DNA of 64,000 nt from Odontesthes bonariensis (taxonomy: Eukaryota; Chordata; Actinopteri; Atheriniformes; Atherinopsidae): assembly GCF_027942865.1 (NCBI RefSeq), contig NC_134509.1, positions 20,508,697 to 20,572,696 on the forward strand, in the 5' to 3' direction. The translations under genes and the position numbers were made by a program. The notes below the pieces were generated by a model. It did not search any database. It worked only from the letters and a program-made list of their open reading frames with translations, and was not told the DNA's origin. Position 1 is the first letter of the stretch. The number at the start of each line of letters is the position of its first letter. Shown here piece after piece: positions 49,301-61,300 of the stretch.

Positions 49301-52300
49301 CTCATTTTCTTTGTTTTTCTTCCTCCTTTCTCCCAGTTCAGTCTTCCACTGAACAAATTTTACTGAAGACTCAGCATCATAGCCTTGCTTGATGGGATAG
49401 GCGTTGTTTCTGCAGTTTGCACATTCACCGTACATGCATTCTTTGCCAAGTGGATCACAGCATACAGAGTTGGCAATGACTTCCAAGTCAGTCGTTTCCA
49501 GCAGTTTGAGTGTGTAAAGCTTTTCCACAAGAAAGGATAGGTTTTCATGCACTTTGCAGAGACAGGTTTCTCTGTCCGAAATTGGACGGGTGCACAACCC
49601 AAAAAGGACGCATGCAGCAGAAAAGCGTGTACGACAGCTGACTTGATTGGCATTCAAGAAGAAATTTGCGATGAAGATTTTTTAAGGTATCATTTAGAAA
49701 CCTTTTTTGCATTTTCACTTTCTTTCTTGTTATTGTTTGCTTCTTTCCTGCAGTTAGGCGGCTGTTATCATCTCTCAAGAAAAACTTCTTCACCTTTGCT
49801 TGGAGCTTGCTTTGAGATGTCTGGTACCTACTTCTGTGAAATGACAATCCATGTTTGCTGTTGTGACCACACCGCTTTCTTGAGAAACCAAACACGACCT
49901 GTGTAGTTTTCTGTAGCTTGTAGCGTTTGATTATCTTCCCTGACACAATTTGTGCTATGATCTGACGCTCTCTCTCCTTTTTGGTACTTTGGTAGTTTTG
50001 TCGGATAGTGCTGGTCAATGCATTATGTAGAGTAGAGTTCTTTGAATCCCTACAGCGACTCTCCGATTTCCTATCTGTTTCCGAGTTTTGGCACGAGGGG
50101 ATTCAGTTGCCTGTGATAATCTCTGGATGTGCTTCTTGTATTTTTGGACAGCAGTCGTTTTCTGTTCCAGTAAAATCTTCAATCTTTTGATTTCTCTGTA
50201 TAATTTGGAGTTCTCTCGTCTTATTCTTTTCCGTCCTGACGTCCTTTGTCTGTAATGATAACAAATACAATACCAATACAATTTACCAAGTGAATTTAAC
50301 TGCAAGTATATTTTATTATATTACATACTGCATCATATTGACAGTTCTAATAATGAAAGAACTACACTTCTCTAAATCTATAGCAGCCTACTGTACTGTA
50401 ATATTACACTCATCGACTTGCTGTCACCTAACCATCCTAACCTGGATGTCCCTGGTTGAGGGTCTGGCTCAGGGTCTGGTTCAGGACTCTGCGGTGGTGT
50501 TTCTAATGGTCACTGGTGTTGTTTCAAATTTCTTCCTTTTCTGCATCTTTGCTGAGCCTGTCTCCAATAGTTTCTCTTCTGCCTCTTCTCCCTTTCAGTC
50601 AGAGTAGTCACTGTGCTGGTTGACCCTTCATCCCTCCTCTTCTTCCATCTCTCCCTGTCGTTTTTCAAATTCGCTGCCTTTCTAACAGGGTCAGCGTCTC
50701 TCCGTGCCCTGTACTGTCGTTGTCTTTCTGCTACTGACACCATCTTGACTTACAACATTTTCATGACCTGGAAAGCGACATCATAAATCTTACCTTTACA
50801 GAAAAAATACCCAGAACTCTTGTATAAACTAAAGCAAAATGGTTACAAGTGACTGAAAACATGTGACTGTTATTCATTGTGAAACTCTGTTATCATTAAA
50901 ATCTTGGCACATGCAACAGAGTTGACGATAACAGAGTTGACATCTAACACCATTTTGTATCTAACTCCATGTGCCATCTTAAAACCAGAAAACTCATGCC
51001 ATGACTAAAACCACAATTTTATGAATTTCCATCATATATATATATTTTTTTAAATGAAGAACAGATTCACTACAACATCATAGCAACAGATTTGACGCAT
51101 AATTAATATACTCTTGGTGCATTCTCAACATTTAGCACAAATTATTGAGAGAGAAAGTTAAACATACCTTAGTTCCCTCCAAGGAAGTGAAGAAAAGGAA
51201 GTGACATCACTTGGTGCAGGTCACATGGTTTTATTTGAACGCTGTAGGTTTTTTTTATGCAGTTTTATGACCGACATAACAGAGTTGACAGAGCATGGGG
51301 ACATGTAAATTATTTATTTTTAAAATATCAAGATCAGCTCTATTAGAGGAAAATAACATTCTGTGCAAGTGATTATAAAAATATGTATAGATTTAGCATA
51401 AAAAATCAGCAAATTTTACTGAATTATTTAATGTTTATTGAAGTTGAACATGTGAATCTCTACCCGGGGACATGCATAATTGATGGTATGGGAATCATTT
51501 AATGAATGTTTAACATATAAATTGTGCATAAAATGTACAACAAACATTGTTATGGTGAACATACAGTTTATTTAGTGATAATATTGAAAGTAGATTCTGA
51601 AAAGATTTTTTTTTTGAGAAAATAATGAAAGTTCTTTTGCTGGGACACCAAATGTACCCGCAATTCTGAAATGACCCATATATATATATATATATATATA
51701 TCTGTTACCGCGTTAGATTTGACATATTTATAGAACGTGCGCACGTTAATCTTCTCATATCTGTTTTGTACATCAATAGAGGCTTTTTGTTGTGGATTCT
51801 TGTGCGTTTTGTTGTGCACATGTCAACTATATTTGATCTGTGGTGAGTTTGTAAGGCTGCTGTCTTTAAATTCAATAGAGGTTCCCTGTAATCTCTAAAA
51901 AAGAAAATGTCGCATACCACAAGTAGGTGGATTACAAGTTTTGAATTAGTTTTTTAATTTGGTCACAGATTTAAACTCTAGCTACATTTAATTTACTTTA
52001 ATACATATTTAATTTAAAGAAAATATCAAAAATGTGTTGGAAGTTCACAAGTAATAACAGTGAAGAACAACTTTAAGAATAATTCTGTGATTATTAGTCT
52101 ATTAGCTAACGTTATATATTATTCATCTTTACTATCTATTCTAAACAAGTTGTCACACATTTGAAAACTTGGCTAAAAATGGGACCTTTGGTTTCTTTCC
52201 AGCTGCAGTCATCTCGGCTTCTTCAGCCTTTAACATTGACATGAAGACTCCTGACGTCTATGATGGTGAACAAAATGATTTCTTTGGATATAAAGTGCTT

Positions 52301-55300
52301 CAGTACGACTCTGCCGGGAGCAAAGGGTGAGTTTGCAGCTGCAACCTGGATGATTTGTTGAAATTCATGGCTCTACTTGCTCAGTTGCTGGTGAAGCAGA
52401 TAAAAGACCAACGAGAAGCTGACACAGTTTGTGGTTGAACTCATGCATCCTGCCATGACAACATAATGTACTTTATTTCATTTAGAACTGCAGCTTATGT
52501 TAGACTGACTGTCCTGTGTTATTGTGTTTGACAGGATAATCGTCACTGCACCACTGAGGCTGAATGGAACAGGAGGAATATGCAGAGTTGAACAAAATAA
52601 AACCCCAGCGTATCTCAGCTTTGATGGTATACGCTGATCGCACACCAAATCGCTTCTTAAAAAAGAGAAGCCGCTTCTAAAAATACAGAAATACTAAATA
52701 AAAGTGGAATATTTCAACATGCGGCTGCAAAGCTTGAGCATTTTCTGATACCAGTCAAATGTTGCCGTTGCAGACGATCCTCAGACAAACTTAATGGCCG
52801 TGAAGCACCTTGGCTCTTCGATAGCTGCAGACCCCACAGACTCCCAGTTCACTGTAAGAAAAACACACTTTCTCTGTGACGGTTCTGAGCAAAACAAAAC
52901 AAATCAACACGCCTTTTATGTTCTGCTGCAGGTTTGCAGTCCGAGTTTTGTCCACGAATGTCATGGGAACTCCTACCTGAACAGTTTGTGTTACAACATC
53001 ACAGACGGATTCCAGCGCGTCTCCTCATTCAAACCTACGTTCCAGGGTAAAGGAAACGTAGAAAAGCATCTGCAGTATTTCTGCTGATCTGATATTTGAT
53101 ACTTGTTATCACTCTTTATTTTCAGAATGCACGAAAAAGACAGTGGACCTCGTGTTTCTCTTTGATGGATCAGGGAGCATGACCGAAACAGAGTTCAATG
53201 AAAATAAAAAATTCATAGTGAAAATCATGAGCAGCTTTAAAAACACATCAATCAAGGTCATTTAACTATTACATCTGAAGTTAGATTATAGAGAATGTAC
53301 TGTATTTAATGTTTTAACATTGTTATGATCATGTTTTTTAGTTTGCAGCAGCTCAGTTCTCCTTGAAGACCCGGATGGTTTTTGACTTCAATGATTATAA
53401 GGATGGGACTGCTCTCCAGAAACTTCAGAGGGAACGTCACATGCAGAGTCTCACCAACACACACAAAGCCCTCGAATTTGTGTTGTAAGTTCGGCTGCAT
53501 TACAAGCAACTGGCACAGAGCGCCTGTGAGATTATTTGCTGACGTCATACTAAGCATCACTAACGCCAAATCTACATTTGTTTCAGAAAACATCTGTTTG
53601 AAAACCCAGCCGCAGGCGCCTCTGCTGATGCAGTTAAAGCTCTGGTGATAATCACAGATGGAGATCCCAGTGATCAAAAGTCAAATATCATTGAAAAATA
53701 TGATGAAAAGAACATTGTTCGGTTTGTTATTGGGGTAAGCTGTAATACGTTATAACTCCTTGTTGATTTTTTTACCGGGGATGCCCTGATCAGGCTTTTT
53801 TGCCCCCGAGTCCGAGTCATTTGATTTTGAGTATCTGCCGATACCGAGTCCCGATGCGATACTTCTACAGTACATCAAAAAAATGAAGAAAAGCAAAGAA
53901 ACAGATCCAGGATGTCCCTGATTTTTTAAAATACCTCCACACCGCAGATATTCGCGCCCCCAGCTTCAAGCTGCTGCCGCGTTCTGCTTCACTTTACGGC
54001 ACGCAGCAAAGTGACGTCATGCCGCATGCGTTCTGTGTGGAGTTGAGACCACAGACATAAAAATTCGGGGAGTTATGATTATTGTAGTTGGGGATATACA
54101 CCTTCCTCAGTCGAAATAAATGCAATGTGGAGGCATTGGAGACCCATCCAAGATGGCGGCCGCGCTGATATGTCAGCTCCAAGAGGCAGCGTCAGTCTAT
54201 GAGGCGTCTACGTATATTATGTCTATGGTTGAGTCTGACTCTGTACCACCACATAACAGTAAATAGCTGTTATTTTTTTCCCATTTGTTTTTAAATATAA
54301 TAGTTCTGATAAAAAAAAAAAAAGAACGAGAATAAATATATATATCTATATATACATATAGATATATATCCGATCCCTGATCGAGATGTAACGTCCGATT
54401 CCGATCGAGTCTGAAACCACGTGATCGACACCGATTTCCGATCACATGATCGGATCAGGACATCCCTAATTTTTACCTAAATTATGTCGCTGATAAACTA
54501 ATCACATATATGATGAAACTGTTCTTTTACTGCAGACTTTATAAGCAGACTTCCTATGTTCTATAGGAGGGAAAACCCCGTTTTTAGATATATCTGTGTT
54601 TGTGTCCAATTTTAGTCCAATAATGATGTCAGACTTGAATAATTTGATCTTGCCTTCTGGTTTCAGATTTACAAAGAAGGTAATGAGGAGCGCTATAGAG
54701 ACTTTGGTTCAGACCCAAAAGACAAACACGTCTTCAATATTAAGGCATATAATGGACTTGAAGGGATCCTGGATAATTTTCAGAATAAGATCTTTAGAAT
54801 TGAAGGTGATGTTATCTTTTTCTACTTTAGTTACTAAGTTTGATTGTTTTACTCTTGCAGTTGTAACGCTGACCCCCTTCTTGTCTCATATTTAGGGTCC
54901 AATGTGGCAAGGGCTGGAAACATGACTAAAGAAATGTCCCAGAGTGGATTCAGTGCCGTCTTCTACAAGGTGAGTTTGCACAATGGCTGTTATTGAAGAG
55001 AAAGAAGGAAAATAGTCCTAAACCTCATTGGATCTTAATGTAAATGAGCTACATTCTGCTTTATGGGAACCGGTTTAAAAGACACCCTAATAAAAGGTCA
55101 ATGGCAGAAAGAGTCAATAACCAGATCTTAATATGGAAAAATCTAATGTAGAGCTCAAGCATAAGGACAATTTATTTGTGATCTTCCACTGTGAATGCTG
55201 CCTCATTAGAGTAGGTGGTATCTGTGTTCTGATCACATCTCTCTGTTGACAGGACACCTTGGTTCTGGGTTCTGTGGGATCAAATAGCTGGCGTGGTTCT

Positions 55301-58300
55301 CTCCAAGAATGGAATAAACAAAAGGAAGAACAGATTGTAGATCCAAAAATGGAGATGGACTCGTACATGGGTAAACTCATTAAGTGCATCTTCACCAAAC
55401 TAATCCTGTACCTGTGATTCAATGCCCCAAAAACATTGAGACACTGTGTAAAATGTTAAAGGGGAACTGCGGTATTTTCAACATTAAGCCTCTTTTCTGA
55501 GTCGTCTGCAATGTTTTAGAACCCCCCTCACCGCTTTTTTGATGTTTACTGCTGTCTCCGGTATTTGCCTAATTTTGATTCTTCTCAACCTGCTTCAGAA
55601 TGGCAAGTCATGTGCATGTCCAAAAAGGTCCGTAAAAGCACCATAAACGTCCGTTTTCAAAATCCTCAACTCACCGGAGTGGTTACTGGTGTGCAGCTCG
55701 TTCATGCTTGAACTATTTTCTTAGCCACCTCACAGCCGTGGATAAACTTCCGCTCAGCAGTTGAATCTGACTTGCTATACTCCACACTGGTGGCGGAGTA
55801 ATATCAACGAACATACAGTCTTCCATAGAACTCAATGTGATAACATCCGGGGGTGGGCACGACTGATTGCTCCATAGACATTGGCCAAATCCGGCCTGAC
55901 AATGGTCGGGTTGTTTTTGCTAGCTTTGGCCTTCCGGATCATCTGACCTCACCTATGGTCCCGAGCTGTGGGCAGTGACCGAAAGAACGAGATCGCTGAT
56001 ACAAGCGGCTGAAATAGGCTTCCTCCGCAGGGTGTCTGGGCTCTCCCTTAGAGATAGGGTGAGAAGCTCGGCACATCCGGGAGGGGCTCGGAGTAGAGCC
56101 GCTGCTCCTCCACATTGAGAGGAACCAGATGAGGTGGCTCGGGCATCTGGTTAGGATGCCTCCTGGACGCCTCCCTGGTGAGGTGTTCCGGGGCCGTCCC
56201 ACTGGGAGGAGGCCCCGGGGAAGACCCAGGACACGTTGGAGACACTATGTTTTTCGACTGACCTGGAGCTGGAGGAAGTGGCCGGGGACAGGGATGTCTG
56301 GGCTTCTCTGCTCAAGCTGCTGCCCCCGCGACCCGACCCCCGGAAAAGCGGAAGATGATAGATGGATAGACGGTGAACTGTGAACTTTGCTCTCAGACAA
56401 TGATTTCTGGAAGTGTTCCTGAGCCCATGCAATGATTTTCAGGACAGAATCAGGTCTGTTTTTAAAGCAGAGCTGCCTGAGGGCCAAAAGATCATGGACA
56501 TCCATGATTTAAATGATGTTATGTACTGTAGATGATGGAATATTATTCACACTTTTACACTGAGGAACATCATTCTGAAATTGCTCCACAATGTGTAGAT
56601 GCAGTTTTTTGCAGATTGCTGAACCTCTGCCCATCTTCACTTCCGAGGGACTCTACCTCTTTAAGGCACTCTTTTTATATCCAGTCATGTTACTGACCTC
56701 TAACCAAGTAGCCTAATTAGTATCAACAGGTTCTTCCAGCTGTTTCTTTCTTTTTGGTACTTTTTCTGACTTTTGTTGCCCTTAATCTCAACTTTTTTTT
56801 TTTAAGTGTTACTCTTTTCATGAAATAACATCTAATATGTGTTCTATGTTCTATTCTGAGTAAAATATTGGTTAACTATTTTGGACCTGGGGGTTGTAGA
56901 TGACTGATTACTCTCTTTCACTCGTTTTTTGTGTGTTGTGAGTGATAATTGAGCTAAATATGTTGTGCGACTTATACTGCTACAGGATACTCTACATCTG
57001 TTGGAGAGAGGAATGGGGTTCCTCTATATTTCACGGGTGCTCCACGCTTTAACCACAAAGGACAAGTTGTACTTTTCAGACAGAATGGCGTGAAATGGTC
57101 GCCAATTCAAAGAATTACCAACAGCGAGGTTAGTGACTCTCTTGAGTAGTTTTAAATTTGATTTATCATAAAGTTTTCAAACCTAAAAATGCATGCTGTG
57201 CTTAGCATGTTTAAACCTCAACTAAGCATTATTTTATTTATCTCTGTTTTCTTTATTTAGCAAGAAAAGTCCCATTGAGACACTAGATCTCTTCTTACAG
57301 CGTATCAAAAAACAAATTTTCCATAAAGGTTTAACATGCAAGACAATTCTAATGTTAGTACCATAAAAGATACACATCAGTTAAACAGGACAAGGCACAG
57401 TGTTACAAGTTTAACTTGAAAACTGATGCAAATACCTACTTGTAAGAGATAAAGTCCTATTCAATACAATCTGCTGTGGAGCATCTTTTCAATGGTTACA
57501 GAGAGGAAACCACAGAACTTCCTTGCACTGGCACCTTGTTTTCTCAAGAAGTGACAACAACAAATGATTCATCTTTACTTTCCAGATTGGTTCCTACTTT
57601 GGTGCCGAGCTGTGCTCTTTAGATGTTGACTCAGACGGTAATACTGATTTCCTGCTGGTGGGAGCTCCAATGTTTTACCAGCCTCAGGAGAAGAAAGAAG
57701 GGAGAATCTACATCTATGCTTTGACTGATGAGGTGGGTTGTGATAAGGTTTAAAAGTGTCATTTCTGCATGTGTTTTATTAATCAGTTAGGGGACGGTCG
57801 TATTTCTCATAGACACTCCTGAAGGAAGAGCTAAATGTGATGGCACCATCCATGGGTAGGTTTGGCTCCACTATAGCCAGTCTTGCAGATCTGAATGGAG
57901 ATGGACTCAAAGACGTTGCTGTTGGAGCCCCTCTGGAGGACAATAACAGGGGGGCTGTGTACCTCTACCTTGGAGACGGAAGCAAAGGGATACGCAGCCC
58001 TTACAGCCAGGTGACAAGATTCAAAATTCACGTCTTTATGTCATTGCATCACACAGGATTGCAACCTCTTTATTCGGTGCAGAAATGTATTAAACAATCA
58101 GAGCTATGAGCTGCCCTTGCTTTTGTTGATGCCATTCGTGGTCCTTTAGCTTTTTGTCTGCTCTGGACTCAAACTGGTTTCTTGAGCTTATGTTCGGAAA
58201 CCTTGTCATTCAGCATCATGTGGAAGAATGAGAGACTGGCAGCATGAATGTCTAGCTCAGAAAATTGGTAGAAATTATATCAGGATATGAAGATAAGGGT

Positions 58301-61300
58301 TTTCCAACATCTTATGAAATCTGAGGTGGCCCTTTTGAAAGCAATGGCACGGGGGGCGATGCAAGACAAAGTTTGAATATGCTGCATTTGTCTCCACCTC
58401 CGGTTCCTTATCTTCAAATAGGCACCGTTTCAGTTGTCAAATGTCTTGCTGTTCCAGAGAATCAGGGGAGAGACGATTAAGCCTGGGATAAGGTTCTTTG
58501 GCCAAGCCATCAATGGACGCATCGACCTCGGAGATGATGGGCTTCCAGATATTGTGGTTGGATCACAGGGGGCTGCTGTTGTCTTAAGGTATGGATACTA
58601 TGCACGTTTAATGTGTTCCGTTGCAGTGTGCACAATCTCTAAACCTCCATTTCCTTTGTGCATGAGCAATTATAAACAGTTTTAATCAATGTCCCTCAGG
58701 TCCAAGCCCGTCTACAATGTTACAGCTCACCTGCACTTTCTCCCTGAGGAGATAAGCACAGAGAATATTGACTGCCTGATCAGCACGAAGGAAAATTTAC
58801 ACATGGTTAACGTAACGGCCTGCTTTGAAATGACAGAGGCCACGAAGAGCAACGCAGGTAAAGACCTCAGCCAATAATGTCAACAACAACTGCTTTAGGT
58901 GTGTTATTCTAATCCTGCTGTATGCCTCCGCAGGGGCAGCGGGCTCTGGACTGAACATCTTGTACACACTCAACGTGGAGCCGAGAAGAGAAACATCTCG
59001 AGGTTTCTTAATTCAGAAAGAGAAGAAAACCAGGAATCTTACATCTACCTTTCAGATGGTTGATAAAAGAAAGTGCTTCAGCTATTCCATCTACATGCAA
59101 GTATGAAGACTAATCAAATCACTTTATGTTAAACTCTTAATGCCTTGAACGTTAAAGTTTCTGCTTCCTGCCAGTTTGAGAATGTCTTCACACATTTGAC
59201 AGCAAGTCTTATGCTTTTCGTTTTGCAGAAATGTGTGAGAGACACATTATCACCGATTGACATCAAGTTCAACTTTTCCCAAGACAACAGTGATAACTCA
59301 AGTGCCATCCTGAACATGGACAGCAGCACAGAGGCCAATGTGGAGGTTTGTGCAGGGATTTAAGAAAAAGACTGCAGGCTGAAAGCATCCCAAACTTTGA
59401 AGGAATAAGCCCATACTCACATTAAAGGCATGGTTGGTAATCCTGGAGAGCTAGCAAGATTTGAAAGTGGCACCTCCGCTAAGCTCCACCCCCCCATCAT
59501 CCCGTCAGTGCTCCATCGAAAGCCACGCCCCCACAAACTTGAACGCGCAAACAATAGTTGACACAGGTGGGAGAGGGGGTCTCATCAATCTGTGTTTTGA
59601 TGGCCTGGAAGTTGACAGATCTTTCTCATGGCTAAAAACAACAAGAAGAAGCTAATGTTAGCATTGGGCTAATACGAGCTACAAAAGTAGCCAAGTTGGC
59701 AAACATTACATATTTCATGAAAATAACAAGGCCTGTCCAGGGTGTACCCCGCCTCTCGCCCATTGACTGCTGGGATAGCCTCCAGCCCCCCCGCGACCCG
59801 ACCGACGGATTCAGCGGTATAGATAATGGATGGATGGATGAAAATAACTAATCCTGCCTCCGGCTTTCTTTTTCTTCACCTTTTAGCTGGCCGAGCCGTT
59901 ACAAGTAATGGTAGTTTTGGCTGCATTTTCAGGCAGAATGGGCAGAACTGGACATGAAGGCATCTGATTGGTTTTTTGTCCTCGGCCCGAGGAGTTTGGA
60001 TTGGTCAGCTTTTTGTCAGTCCTGCAGCTGCCACAGAGGTCTGATTATTTTCGGCCCTTTTTCTAAATACTTCATGTATAGATTACTCTAAGGATAGACG
60101 GACCTGAACAGGATTACCAACCATGCCTTTAAGTTTAAGCTACAGCTGTAACACACAAAAAATATTCCACATGAAGCACTTTAGATACCTTGTCTAATGC
60201 AGTCTTATCACATTGTTTAATAGAGCATATATTACATAAATGTTCTTCATATTTATTTACATGAATCCCAGTTAGTACGAGCACATGAAAATAATTCAAC
60301 CAGCTCTTATCATCGCTGCTACTTAGATACTTTTGGCCCAGTTACCTCAGCTAATTACCTTTCTAAGCAGCCACCTAGTATAGCTCAGGTCTGCTGCAGC
60401 CCACCGACAGTGACAACAGCATTAATAATAGTTGACAAAACAACAGTGGATGGAGCCCACCAATTACTGATGGAGAAACAGAAGGTAGAGAAACAACGTT
60501 AACTCGTTAAAGGCTGTTTCTAAGTTGGTGTGAAATGTTGACATAATCAGCTGTTAGGCTGCCGAACACTAATGAGCCCTCGGGATGTCTGACGCATTAA
60601 CGTTACCTGTTGCACTATTAATCTTTACAGCTATGAGCTTGTCATAAACCAAAATCCACCGCATTGTTATTGGGAACAAAGTTCTTTCTGTTAATATTGT
60701 TAACCCATCTTTGCCAGAGGGGCAGCTGGGCACACCTGGAAGAGTTAAGGCTCTAGCATGGTTGCCGCGTCTGCTAGCGCGAGCGGTGTTGATGACGTCA
60801 CGATTTCGTGCCCGCCATGTATAGTGGTGCAAGTCGTTGCGCCAGTAGTTGCAATTTTCTCCGTCACATAGGTTAAAGTTACCGCTACTCTACAACCAGG
60901 AAAGTGGAGAAGAAAACAATGCCGCTGTCAAGAGCAAGAATACTGTAATTAATGATACTGCTGCAGTTTTCGGATCATTTTAATTTTTTAATTCAGTTAA
61001 TAGAGGTGAAGGTCTGAAGCCCCCGGCATCAACAGAGTCTCTGCCCTCTTCTTTGCCTTCACGTATCTGTCCCGTAGCTTCTTCCACACATTCTTACAGA
61101 ACTCTCCCTCTTTCCCCAAAGTTCTGCCAATCTCTGTGCATCAGTTTGGGGAGTTTATGTGCTCCCTGTGCTGTTTCACTGCAGTTTCGTACAGCTGCCT
61201 GTACAAACGCACCTCCTCACTGAGCCTGGTCTCACATCGGTCCATCCGGTTCGTTGTGCTCGGCGCCGCCAAGTTACAAAAATCGACTGGTGCACGACAA

